From GWA1-54-12 sp964489845 (GTDB lineage Bacteria; Patescibacteriota; Minisyncoccia; UBA6257; GWB1-50-10): a stretch of 17,013 nt of DNA. Positions 6,260 to 12,939 of the stretch are shown piece after piece (position 1 is the stretch's first letter; the number at the start of each line of letters is the position of its first letter). The notes below the pieces were generated by a model. It was not told the DNA's origin and did not search any database. It was given only the letters and a program-made list of their open reading frames with translations. Location: contig CAZAZV010000014.1 of the NCBI GenBank assembly GCA_964489845.1, positions 1 to 17,013 on the forward strand, given 5' to 3'. The position numbers and the translations under genes are program-made.

Positions 6260-6809
6260 CGTTTTGCAGCTCTTTCAGCAAGGCCTTTTTCGCCCGCAGG
6301 ATAAGCGATGAAACGCTCCCCAGGGGCTTGCGTAAAATATCGGAGATTTCCGCATAGTCACGTTCCTCAAGGTATCGCAGAATGAGCGCATCCCGATACT
6401 TTCCGTCAAGCCGATGTACCGCCGCGCGGAGACGCTCTGCGGCAAGTTTTCGTTCCGTGCCGCGTTCCACATTCAGCTCCGAAGCGAGCGTTTCGAACGT
6501 ATCGTCGAGCTCGACGGCCGGGTGCGAGACGATGCGACGAATATGACTCAACGCCTCATTATGCGCGATGCGGTAAATCCATGAAGAAAATTTCAGATTG
6601 GCGTCGAAGCCGTTCAGGTTGCGGTACGCGTTGATGAACGTTTCCTGTGAGATGTCCTGCGCGTCGTGCATGCCGCAATTGATAAGTCTCATAATATAGC
6701 GTTGGAGCTTCGCCTCGTAGCGCTCGACGAGCATCCCGTAGTATCGGTCGTCTGCAAGCGCGCGGAGCACCAGTTCCTCATCAGTTCTGCTCGCATCCTT
6801 TGTATCCAT
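6240..6809 (-). CDS. ECF-type RNA polymerase sigma factor
   Basis: This 189-aa sigma70-family protein contains only regions 2 and 4. Region 2 spans about 18-95, with YYGMLVERYEAKLQRYI, DAQDISQETFINAYRNL (49-65) and FSSWIYRIAHNEALSHIRR. A linker of about 30 residues leads to region 4 (about 125-180), with LDGKYRDALILRYLEERDY and the helix-turn-helix YAEISDILRKPLGSVSSLILRAKKAL. It directs RNA polymerase to a special promoter set. It heads the operon with the membrane protein and gdhA and is transcribed away from the flavin electron-transfer cassette, which may belong to its regulon. No good Shine-Dalgarno sequence precedes the ATG. ECF factors often control their own promoter; I could not identify a paired motif with confidence. 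Confidence 0.95.
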   Translation of the reverse strand: MDTKDASRTDEELVLRALADDRYYGMLVERYEAKLQRYIMRLINCGMHDAQDISQETFINAYRNLNGFDANLKFSSWIYRIAHNEALSHIRRIVSHPAVELDDTFETLASELNVERGTERKLAAERLRAAVHRLDGKYRDALILRYLEERDYAEISDILRKPLGSVSSLILRAKKALLKELQNDVGNRR

Positions 6810-6889
6810 AATACGCTCTACGCGGGAATTTTAATGCACCGCAACAAATCGGCCATCCACCGCGTATTAGTAATATTACTCACCATACC
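6810..6889. promoter_or_regulatory. Divergent control region between sigma operon and flavin cassette
   Basis: These 80 bases must hold the promoters of both directions. The centre has the perfect palindrome AGTAATATTACT (6869-6880), 9 bases before the FMN-binding protein ATG. TATTAC (6874-6879) could serve as a plus-strand -10 and would give an almost leaderless message. I see no good -35 box for either direction, as expected if an alternative sigma factor or an activator is used. Confidence 0.5.
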
Positions 6890-7405
6890 ATGAAAAAGTT
6901 TCTTTTCTCGCTCGGCATCATCGGTGCCTCTATAGTATACGCGGTTATGAACGATAAGAATTCATTTTCGATAACCCCACCGCCCGCGCCAACCGCTCCG
7001 TCCACGCCGGTTCCCGTCGCAAAAAAATCTGCTCCGGCCGTAGCGTCGGAGCCAGTTCCCGCACCGCAGCCGGTAACCCCTCCGGTTGCGGTAGCCGCCG
7101 CCCCAACGCCCCCAAAAAGCGGGTACGGCGACGGCTCGTACACCGGCGACGCCGCCGATGCGTATTACGGCACCGTGCAAGTGGAGGCAACTATTCGGAA
7201 CGGGAAATTGACCGATGTGCAATTCCTGCAGTATCCGAACGACCGCAGCACGTCGCGCTTCATCAACGGCCAGGCGATGCCGCAGTTGACGCAGGAAGCC
7301 ATTCAAGTACAGAGTTCGCGCGTCGATATCGTCTCGGGTGCGACGGAAACTAGCTTGGCGTTCCGGCAATCGCTCGCATCGGCACTCGCGCAGGCAAAGA
7401 ACTAA
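6890..7405 (+). CDS. Secreted, membrane-anchored FMN-binding domain protein
   Basis: This 171-aa protein has an N-terminal signal or anchor (KKFLFSLGIIGASIVYAVM, 2-20), a long Pro/Ala linker (about 29-76) and one FMN_bind domain (78-170). The domain runs GYGDGSYTGDAADAYYGTVQ in its first strands, then IRNGKLTDVQFLQYPNDRS, and the attachment motif DIVSGATETS (146-155). In NqrC, RnfG and related proteins the last Thr of SGAT (Thr152 here) receives FMN through a phosphoester bond made by ApbE. The linker would let the flavin domain reach out from the membrane. It is followed by apbE after 14 bases and then the membrane reductase, so substrate, modifying enzyme and electron donor are encoded in a row. 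No Shine-Dalgarno sequence precedes the ATG. Confidence 0.92.
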   Translation: MKKFLFSLGIIGASIVYAVMNDKNSFSITPPPAPTAPSTPVPVAKKSAPAVASEPVPAPQPVTPPVAVAAAPTPPKSGYGDGSYTGDAADAYYGTVQVEATIRNGKLTDVQFLQYPNDRSTSRFINGQAMPQLTQEAIQVQSSRVDIVSGATETSLAFRQSLASALAQAKN

Positions 7406-7419
7406 GCGCAAACACCACC

Positions 7420-8202
7420 ATGAAACAGACACGGCTCATGATGGGCATGCCGGTAACGGTGGAGATTGTCGATGCCGGCGCGGCTGCGGATTCGACGGGT
7501 TCACCGCAGGCGAGAGCGCTCGAAACAGTTTTCGATTATTTTGAGCGCGTCGATAGGCGGTTCAGTCCGTACCGGAGAGAAAGCGAGGTGACGGCGATAA
7601 ACAGCGGTGCGGCGGGCGAAAACTTGAGCGAAGAAATGCGCCTTGTTATGGCGCTCTGTGAGGATACAAAACGGGAAACGAACGGTTATTTCGACGCACG
7701 GAGGCCCGACGGCACCTACGATCCGTCCGGTCTCGTCAAAGGATGGGCGATTCGGAATGCCGCGCACATGCTTCGGGAGAGCGGCTTCAAGAATTTCTAC
7801 ATCGATGCCGGTGGCGACATCGAAGTGTGCGGCAAGAACGCACGGGGCACACCCTGGCGTATCGGTATACGGAACCCATGGAATACCACCGAGGTGGTGA
7901 AAATCATCTATAGAGAGAACGGGGGAGTGGCGACATCGGGAATCTACGAGCGGGGGCTGCACATTTATAACCCGAAGGGGGGCGGGAAACGAGCCGATGA
8001 AGCGATGAGCTTGACGGTCGTGGGACCGGATATATACGAAGCAGACCGCATCGCGACAGCAGCATTCGCGATGGGCTGCCGTGGCATCGAATATCTGGAG
8101 CAAAAAGAAGGATTCGAGGGGTATCTCATAGACCGCCACGGCGTGGCGACCATGACAAACGGGTTCGAAACATACACGAGAGCACATGCTGAACCTCATT
8201 GA
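7420..8202 (+). CDS. apbE: ApbE-family FAD:protein FMN transferase
   Basis: ApbE transfers FMN from FAD to Thr in the (S/T)GAT motif of partner proteins with Mg2+. The 260-aa protein has the family blocks: TRLMMGMPVTVEI (4-16), FSPYRRESEVTAIN (48-61), FDARRPDGTYDPSGLVKGWA (91-110), YIDAGGDIEVCG (127-138), GGVATSG (168-174), HIYNPKGG (181-188) and ADRIATAAFAMG (208-219), where Asp209 and Thr213 occupy the usual metal and substrate positions. It lacks a signal peptide or lipobox, unlike exported ApbE proteins, although its presumed target is secreted. Flavinylation before export, or a missed N terminus, are both possible. The preceding gene ends 14 bases upstream and the next gene starts 17 bases before this one stops, so it is the middle gene of an operon. 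Confidence 0.95.
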   Translation: MKQTRLMMGMPVTVEIVDAGAAADSTGSPQARALETVFDYFERVDRRFSPYRRESEVTAINSGAAGENLSEEMRLVMALCEDTKRETNGYFDARRPDGTYDPSGLVKGWAIRNAAHMLRESGFKNFYIDAGGDIEVCGKNARGTPWRIGIRNPWNTTEVVKIIYRENGGVATSGIYERGLHIYNPKGGGKRADEAMSLTVVGPDIYEADRIATAAFAMGCRGIEYLEQKEGFEGYLIDRHGVATMTNGFETYTRAHAEPH

Positions 8203-9703
8203 CGGATTCTTGAACCGCATCACGATGTACCGCCTGGTCTTGTACTACCTCGCGGCGCTTTTTGTGGTTGCGCTCGCGTATACGCTCCTCGGCATCCTTC
8301 CGTACGGAGCGATACCGCTGCTTTTCTCGGCCGCCGTCATCACGGCGGTATGCTGGGGTTCAAACCTGCTCTTTGCCCGCGTCTTCGGAGCGGTACGGAA
8401 TGCGGAGTCCGTATACATCACCGCACTCATCCTGGCGCTCATCATCACACCGGTGCCACCGACGGATGCCGCCGGCATCGGATTTCTCGCTTTCGCCTCC
8501 GTGTGGGCAATGGCGTCGAAATACGCGTTCACCAGAGGCAAGCGGCACCTCTTCAACCCCGCGGCATTCGGCGTCGCGGCATCGGCACTCGTCATCGGCC
8601 ATTCAGCGACGTGGTGGGTCGGCGGGAACATACCGCTCTTACCCTTCGTACTCGTCGGCGGACTCCTCGTCGTACGGAAACTCCGGCGGTTCGACCTCGT
8701 GGGGAGCTTCGCGCTTGCCGCATTCGCGACCATGGGCCTGACGGGAACGTCGGGAAATTACTTCACGCCGATCGAGCAGGCGCTGCTCCATGCGCCGCTC
8801 CTCTTCTTCGCGTTCGTGATGCTTACCGAACCGCTGACCACGCCGCCGACGCGGCCGGCGCGCCTCGTGTACGGAGCGTTCACGGGGCTGCTTTTCGCTC
8901 CCAGCGTTCACGTCGGCTCTCTCTACTCGACACCGGAACTGGCGCTTCTGGTCGGGAACGCCTGCTCGTACCTCATGAGCAGAGGGAAGCGGTACCTGCT
9001 CACCCTCACCGCCATCAAGAAAGCGGCGGAAAACGTGTACGATTTCCTTTTCGAGCCCGACGGGGATATAAGGTTCGAGCCAGGGCAATATATGGAATGG
9101 ACGGTACGGTGCAACCGTTCGGACAGCCGCGGCAACCGGCGCTATTTCACCATCGCATCTTCGCCGACAGAGGACGCCGTCCGCCTTGGTGTAAAGTTCT
9201 ATCCCCGGGGGAGCGCGTTCAAGCATGGGCTTGCGTCGCTCAAGGTGGGGGATAAAATCTCGGCGTCGCACATCGCCGGCGGTTTCACGCTACCGAAGAA
9301 TCCGAAGAAAAAATTGGTCTTCATCGCGGGCGGCATCGGCGCGACACCGTTCCGCAGTATGGTACAGTACCTTTTGGATACGGAACGCACGCGGGACATC
9401 GCGTTTTTCTACTCGAACAAAACGGTAGGGGACATCGCATACAAGGACGTCTTCGACCGGGCCCACGACGAGCTCGGCATGAAAATCGTCTATGCGGTGA
9501 CGGATGAAAAAACGGCCGCCCCCGATGTGTATAACGGCCCCGTGAACGCCCGCCTCATCGTGCAGCAGGTTCCCGACTACCGCAGGCGAACCTTCTACAT
9601 TTCGGGACCGCGCGCGCTCGTGGAGTCGTTCCGGAAGACGCTCCGGGAGCTCGGCGTGCCGCGTTTCAGGATAAAAACTGACTTTTTCCCGGGGTTCGCA
9701 TAG
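8186..9703 (+). CDS. Fusion of NqrB/RnfD-like membrane domain with ferredoxin-NADP reductase-like domain
   Basis: This 505-aa protein joins two modules. Residues 1-270 are a membrane domain of about nine or ten helices of the NqrB/RnfD type, with HLFNPAAFG (121-129) and MLTEPLTTPPTRP (212-224), both family hallmarks. Residues 275-505 are an FNR-like reductase with FEPGQYMEW (297-305), the flavin motif RRYFTIAS (318-325), the nicotinamide motif GGIGATPFRSM (382-392), YISGP (471-475) and the C-terminal aromatic FFPGF (500-504). The expected role is to oxidise cytoplasmic NAD(P)H through FAD and pass electrons across the membrane to the flavinylated partner encoded first in the operon. The canonical (S/T)GAT attachment site of NqrB/RnfD is not evident; the corresponding stretch reads GLTGTSGNYFTP (184-195). 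It overlaps apbE. Whether it pumps ions is unknown, since the other Nqr/Rnf subunits are absent here. Confidence 0.9.
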   Translation: MLNLIDGFLNRITMYRLVLYYLAALFVVALAYTLLGILPYGAIPLLFSAAVITAVCWGSNLLFARVFGAVRNAESVYITALILALIITPVPPTDAAGIGFLAFASVWAMASKYAFTRGKRHLFNPAAFGVAASALVIGHSATWWVGGNIPLLPFVLVGGLLVVRKLRRFDLVGSFALAAFATMGLTGTSGNYFTPIEQALLHAPLLFFAFVMLTEPLTTPPTRPARLVYGAFTGLLFAPSVHVGSLYSTPELALLVGNACSYLMSRGKRYLLTLTAIKKAAENVYDFLFEPDGDIRFEPGQYMEWTVRCNRSDSRGNRRYFTIASSPTEDAVRLGVKFYPRGSAFKHGLASLKVGDKISASHIAGGFTLPKNPKKKLVFIAGGIGATPFRSMVQYLLDTERTRDIAFFYSNKTVGDIAYKDVFDRAHDELGMKIVYAVTDEKTAAPDVYNGPVNARLIVQQVPDYRRRTFYISGPRALVESFRKTLRELGVPRFRIKTDFFPGFA

Positions 9704-9706
9704 CTC

Positions 9707-9734
9707 TTGACTATTTGCGGGAAAGCGGTACTGT
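9707..9734 (+). promoter_or_regulatory. Probable promoter of the RRM protein gene
   Basis: TTGACT (9707-9712), a 16-base spacer and TACTGT (9729-9734) lie just after the reductase stop codon. The -35 is good and the -10 moderate. Start would be near 9741, giving a leader of about 94 bases. Confidence 0.55.
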
Positions 9735-9740
9735 GAGGAA

Positions 9741-9834
9741 TGTAAAGTAAGTGTTCTTTCGGTTCGCCCTCACTCGGTTCGCCCAAAGAAGCAGGTCGGC
9801 TTACGTTTACGTAACATAAAATCCGCATTACGGA
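9741..9834 (+). promoter_or_regulatory. Leader of the RRM gene with a direct repeat
   Basis: CGGTTCGCCC occurs twice (9760-9769 and 9775-9784), five bases apart and enclosed by TTCTTT (9754-9759) and AAAGAA (9785-9790), which can pair. The arrangement suggests a looped element carrying two identical single-stranded sites, possibly for autoregulation by the RNA-binding product. The ribosome site is weak. Confidence 0.4.
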
Positions 9835-10095
9835 ATGGCTAAGAAGTTGTATGTCGGTGGTTTGCCGTACTCGACGACGGAGGACGAGTTGCGAGACACG
9901 TTCTCCAAAGCGGGCACAGTAGACTCAGCGAGCATCATCACCGACCGGATGACTGGACGTTCGAAGGGATTTGGCTTTGTGGAAATGTCTTCCGACGAGG
10001 AAGCCCAGAAAGCTATCGAACTTTTGAACGGAAAGGATTTCGGTGGCAGGACGCTGACGGTTGATGAAGCCCGCCCGATGAGAGAGAGAATGTAA
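9835..10095 (+). CDS. Single-RRM RNA-binding protein
   Basis: This 86-aa protein is one RNA recognition motif. RNP2 is LYVGGL (5-10), RNP1 is KGFGFVEM (44-51), and the strand and helix order is complete, ending with GRTLTVDEARPMRERM. The aromatic residues of both RNP motifs that stack on RNA bases are present. Small RRM proteins of this kind occur in cyanobacteria and many CPR bacteria and bind single-stranded RNA, often in cold or stress responses; the role here is not known. The gene stands alone, between its own promoter and leader and a strong terminator. A basic C-terminal tail (RPMRERM) may add RNA affinity. The ATG is preceded only by TACGGA, a weak ribosome site. Confidence 0.95.
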   Translation: MAKKLYVGGLPYSTTEDELRDTFSKAGTVDSASIITDRMTGRSKGFGFVEMSSDEEAQKAIELLNGKDFGGRTLTVDEARPMRERM

Positions 10096-10100
10096 CAACG

Positions 10101-10132
10101 AAACCCCGCCGAGTCAAACTCGGCGGGGTTTT
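10101..10132 (+). terminator. Intrinsic terminator of the RRM gene
   Basis: Perfect 14-bp stem (10101-10114 with 10118-10131), loop CAA, ending in TTTT. It is close to symmetrical and may also act on minus-strand transcripts. Confidence 0.92.
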
Positions 10133-10165
10133 GCGCATAGAAAGGATATACAGGAAAGGTCGTTG

Positions 10166-10174
10166 TGGTATAAT
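10166..10174 (+). promoter_or_regulatory. Extended -10 promoter of the 67-aa gene
   Basis: TGGTATAAT contains a perfect TATAAT (10169-10174) with the TGn extension. No -35 box is visible. Transcription should start near 10181, only about three bases before the ATG at 10184. Confidence 0.75.
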
Positions 10175-10183
10175 GAAACGCGT

Positions 10184-10387
10184 ATGAAGAAAAGGTCAAC
10201 GCTCATAATCATAATCGCAATATTGGTCGTTGCCGTGGGAGTGTACTACTGGGTGGGCAGCAGCCACACGAGTACTCCGTCAACGGATAACACGAGTACC
10301 CCGACGATTCCGTCGGCTCCGGGCTCCGGCACGACGAGCACGGCCCCGGATGCAACGGGAACTCCGGCACCGGTACCGACTCCATAA
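10184..10387 (+). CDS. Small membrane-anchored Ser/Thr/Pro-rich protein
   Basis: This 67-aa protein has a basic start (MKKR), a single hydrophobic helix (LIIIIAILVVAVGVYYWV, about 7-24) and a low-complexity tail of Ser, Thr, Pro, Gly and Ala to the C terminus. The helix suggests a signal anchor with the tail outside the cell, where it could be a spacer or carry modifications. No family is recognisable. I chose ATG 10184 over the upstream in-frame TTG at 10163, because the -10 box overlaps the latter and would leave it untranscribed. It is bracketed by its own promoter and terminator. No ribosome site precedes the ATG, consistent with a near-leaderless message. Base composition of the tail matches the GC-rich surroundings. 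Confidence 0.72.
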   Translation: MKKRSTLIIIIAILVVAVGVYYWVGSSHTSTPSTDNTSTPTIPSAPGSGTTSTAPDATGTPAPVPTP

Positions 10388-10403
10388 CATTGCGATGGTT
10401 TGT

Positions 10404-10437
10404 AAAAGCCCCTGTCTCGACGGGGGCTTTTGCTTTT
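10404..10437 (+). terminator. Intrinsic terminator
   Basis: Stem 10404-10416 with 10419-10431 (13 bp, one G-U, with the innermost pairs likely opening to form a loop), ending in TTTT and a second TTTT after GC. Confidence 0.85.
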
Positions 10438-10441
10438 GGTA

Positions 10442-10447
10442 TATAAT
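10442..10447 (+). promoter_or_regulatory. -10 box of thiI, predicting a leaderless mRNA
   Basis: A perfect TATAAT ends seven bases before the ATG at 10454, so the usual start point falls on the A of the start codon. No -35 consensus is visible in the upstream terminator. Confidence 0.6.
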
Positions 10448-10453
10448 CTGTTC

Positions 10454-11608
10454 ATGCTTATCATCGTCCATTACGGAGAATTGGCGCTGAAAGGAGGGAA
10501 TCGCGCCGTATTCGAGCGCGTACTCGAGGAGAACATTCGCCGCTCGTTTTCGAGAACGGGCTGCTCCGCGCGGCTCCGCAAACTCTCGGGAAGGTTCGCC
10601 GTGGAATTGCCACCCGGAACGGAGCGTGAACAAGCGGAATCGGTGCTCCGGGAGCAGTTCGGCGTCGCTTCATTTTCTTTCGTCACCAGAACGGACGCCG
10701 GACTCGAGCGCATACGGGAAGCGGCGCGGGAACTCCTCGCGCGGGAGAAGGGGGAAACGTTCCGTATCACGACGACGCGGAGCGACAAAACATACCCGCA
10801 CTCGTCCCAAGAGATGAACGAGCTCGTGGGGGCGTATGTGAAGGATGCGCTCGTGAAGCGCGTCGACCTGGAGCATCCCGACGCGACGTGTTTTATAGAA
10901 ATTGTGGGTGAGCAAGCGTATCTCTCGACGGAGCGGCTCAAGGGACCCGGCGGTTTGCCTCTGGGAACTTCAAGGGGAGCGCTTGTGCTTATCTCCGGTG
11001 GCATCGACTCACCGGTCGCCGCCTATTTCACGAAGCGGAGAGGGGTGCCCGTCGATTACATCCATTTCCATTCATATCCCTATACCGACCGGGCGGCAAT
11101 CGAAAAAGTACAACGCTTGGCGAAGCATTTGAGCAGGTACGACGCTCACGTCTCTCTGCATCTCGTTCCGTTCGCCGATATACAAAAAGCAATCGTCGCG
11201 TCCGATGCACCGCCCGAATTGCGGGTTGTTCTGTATCGCCGGACAATGCTCCGCATTGCAGAGCGCATCGCGGAACGGAGCGGGAAGCTCGCGCTCGTCA
11301 CGGGCGATTCGCTGGGACAAGTCGCATCACAAACGCTCGAAAACATCGCCGTCGTATCCGAAGCGTCGCACCTGCCCATTATCCGCCCCCTCATCGGTCT
11401 CGATAAGGAAGAAATCATACGGGCAGCGCGACGCATCGGAACCTACGACATCTCCATCGAACCGGCGGAAGATGTATGCTCCCGTTTCATGCCGAAGCAT
11501 CCCGCGACGCGGGCGCGGCTCGACGAAATTAAAAGAGCGGAACGGCTTGCTCCGCTCGGAGAACTCGTCGACAAGGCGGTTCAGGAACTCGAATCGGAGA
11601 GAATGTAG
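10454..11608 (+). CDS. thiI: tRNA 4-thiouridine synthase ThiI
   Basis: ThiI adenylates U8 of tRNA and delivers sulfur to form 4-thiouridine, a near-UV sensor; in some bacteria it also serves thiamine synthesis. The 384-aa protein has an N-terminal ferredoxin-like and THUMP region (1-165, beginning LIIVHYGELALKGGNR), then the PP-loop ATPase domain with VLISGGIDSPVAAY (residues about 177-190), the block RRTMLRIAERIAERSG, VTGDSLGQVASQT, and EDVCSRFMPKHPATRA with the conserved Cys of the core domain. The C-terminal rhodanese domain of the E. coli enzyme is absent, as in many bacteria and archaea, so sulfur must come from a cysteine desulfurase not in the window. I chose ATG 10454 by homology and because the -10 box lies over the upstream in-frame start. 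The 3' end overlaps the convergent 3D-domain gene by 28 bases. Confidence 0.95.
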   Translation: MLIIVHYGELALKGGNRAVFERVLEENIRRSFSRTGCSARLRKLSGRFAVELPPGTEREQAESVLREQFGVASFSFVTRTDAGLERIREAARELLAREKGETFRITTTRSDKTYPHSSQEMNELVGAYVKDALVKRVDLEHPDATCFIEIVGEQAYLSTERLKGPGGLPLGTSRGALVLISGGIDSPVAAYFTKRRGVPVDYIHFHSYPYTDRAAIEKVQRLAKHLSRYDAHVSLHLVPFADIQKAIVASDAPPELRVVLYRRTMLRIAERIAERSGKLALVTGDSLGQVASQTLENIAVVSEASHLPIIRPLIGLDKEEIIRAARRIGTYDISIEPAEDVCSRFMPKHPATRARLDEIKRAERLAPLGELVDKAVQELESERM

Positions 11609-12108
11609 ATCTGCGTGTGGTGGATGCCGAAGTCGAGTGCATCCTGTTTCGAAGGCATCCAGATATCCACGAAGTCGGTCTTCCGCCTCGCCATACGGTC
11701 TTCAACGGTAAAGACGCGGTTGCCGAAAAGTGTGGGGATTATCACCTTGGTCCCGAAGGGCAAGAAGTTAGAAGCGATGATACCGTCCCGCACGTGTTTG
11801 CCGGAAGCGGTAATGAAAGGGTGGCTGCTCGTTTCGTCGACGGAACTCGAGTACGCGGTCACCCACACCGTGAAATTCACGTAGTCGCGCTGGGGGGCGC
11901 CCACCGACTCCGTCTGTGTGACGGACGAGGACGCATCGAGCGCCGTGGCGGGGTCTGCCGTCGCGTCGGAGTTGTGCATGAAACCGAATATGAGGGGGAG
12001 GAAGGCGACGGCAAACGCAATCGAGGAAAGATCACGCTTGCGCCGCGTACTAGAAGGGTCTCCCGTCTCGCGGTGAGCAGAGCCGAACCGTGTGCTATGA
12101 TTGAACAT
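11581..12108 (-). CDS. 3D-domain (RlpA-like double-psi beta-barrel) exported protein
   Basis: The 175-aa protein has a cytoplasmic basic start, a membrane anchor (about 29-45), a short Ser/Thr/Ala linker and a C-terminal 3D domain (78-171): VWVTAYSSS (81-89), GIIASNFLPFGTKVIIP (109-125), VFTVEDRMA (132-140), FVDIWMPSKQDALDFG (146-161) and IYIL. The three aspartates that name the domain are Asp137, Asp145 and Asp148. Such domains occur in lytic transglycosylase-like and resuscitation (Sps/Rpf-like) cell-wall enzymes, so peptidoglycan cleavage outside the membrane is the likely role. I chose ATG 12108, though the frame is open to 12183, because a hairpin with a T-run sits at 12123-12147. No ribosome site is visible. 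It converges on thiI and overlaps it by 28 bases. Confidence 0.85.
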   Translation of the reverse strand: MFNHSTRFGSAHRETGDPSSTRRKRDLSSIAFAVAFLPLIFGFMHNSDATADPATALDASSSVTQTESVGAPQRDYVNFTVWVTAYSSSVDETSSHPFITASGKHVRDGIIASNFLPFGTKVIIPTLFGNRVFTVEDRMARRKTDFVDIWMPSKQDALDFGIHHTQIYILSDSSS

Positions 12109-12122
12109 AGGTTTGTGTTTCA

Positions 12123-12147
12123 ATAAAAACGCCCCCTTTCTGGGGCA
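12123..12147 (-). terminator. Short hairpin with T-run ahead of the 3D-domain gene
   Basis: On the minus strand GCCCC and GGGGC (12142-12146 with 12131-12135) form a five-pair stem followed by GTTTTTATT, about 15 bases before the ATG at 12108. It could end minus-strand transcription coming from the pseudouridine synthase gene, or attenuate the 3D gene. Confidence 0.45.
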
Positions 12148-12167
12148 CGATATTACCCTAGCACAAA

Positions 12168-12893
12168 GTGACAGAAAAGGCAAGCGTTTCCACCATATAC
12201 GAGTGCAAGGACTTCGTGGCGGTCAATAAGCCGGCGGGGGTCCTGGTACACCAGATTTTGGCTCAACAAAGGGCTAAAATGGCCCAAGAGACCGTGGCAG
12301 ATTGGGCCCTTGAGCATTACCCGGAGATAAAAAAGGTGGGCGAAAACCGGGATGTGCGCCCCGGAATCGTCCACCGTCTCGACCGGGATACCTCGGGTAT
12401 TCTCCTCATAGCCCGGAATAACGGGTTTTTTACCTATTTCAAGGGCCTATTAGCCGAGCATCAGGTCGAAAAGCGTTACCTGGCTATCCTGTGGGGGAAG
12501 CTCGGGAAAGACGGGAAAATAGATGCCTCCATAGCGCTCAAGTCGGGCACGACCCGCCGAACAGTCCACACGGAGGGTAATAAACTCATAAAACCGGCCC
12601 TCACGCTCTATCGGGCATTGAAATACATCCCATACGGGACGGAGACATTCACGCTCGCCGAACTTATGCCGAAAACAGGGAGAACGCACCAGTTGCGGGT
12701 ACACATGGCGTCCATCGGACACCCTGTCCTGGGGGACAAACTGTACGGGCGGAAAAAGACGCCTGTCCCGGTGCCTCGCCAGATGCTTCACGCATATTCA
12801 CTCCAGTTTGAGACGCGGGGGGAGGGAGTGCTGCGCCTTGAAGCACCCCTGCCGGGTGATTTCAAAAGCGTACTGCGCGCGCTCCGGAAATAA
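12168..12893 (+). CDS. RluA/RluD-family RNA pseudouridine synthase
   Basis: These enzymes isomerise specific uridines in rRNA or tRNA. The 241-aa protein shows FVAVNKPAGVLVH (16-28), the catalytic block RPGIVHRLDRDTSGILLIA (64-82) with Asp72, EKRYLAILWG, PKTGRTHQLRVHMASIGHPVLGD and LHAYSLQF near the C terminus. An N-terminal S4 domain is absent, so it is the short form; the target uridine cannot be inferred. The start is GTG at 12168; no better upstream ATG exists in frame, and no Shine-Dalgarno sequence is evident. It is divergent from the 3D-domain gene across about 59 bases. A minus-strand terminator overlaps its stop codon. TATTAC at 12151-12156 could be the -10 of its promoter, giving a very short leader. 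Confidence 0.92.
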   Translation: MTEKASVSTIYECKDFVAVNKPAGVLVHQILAQQRAKMAQETVADWALEHYPEIKKVGENRDVRPGIVHRLDRDTSGILLIARNNGFFTYFKGLLAEHQVEKRYLAILWGKLGKDGKIDASIALKSGTTRRTVHTEGNKLIKPALTLYRALKYIPYGTETFTLAELMPKTGRTHQLRVHMASIGHPVLGDKLYGRKKTPVPVPRQMLHAYSLQFETRGEGVLRLEAPLPGDFKSVLRALRK

Positions 12894-12935
12894 AAAAGAG
12901 CAGTCGTGAGCATTGACTGCTCATGGACTGCTCTT
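12891..12935 (-). terminator. Intrinsic terminator of the 140-aa minus-strand gene
   Basis: The arms 12896-12905 and 12926-12935 are a perfect 10-bp inverted repeat. A third copy of the arm (GACTGCTC, 12915-12922) allows an alternative fold. On the minus strand the stem runs into six T. It lies four bases past the minus-strand stop codon and overlaps the pseudouridine synthase stop on the other strand. Confidence 0.85.
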
Positions 12936-12939
12936 GGGC

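Noticed and set aside
5630..6304. 224-aa plus-strand frame opposite gdhA and the membrane protein
   Set aside because: The minus-strand genes show clear family motifs and operon spacing; the plus-strand peptide does not.
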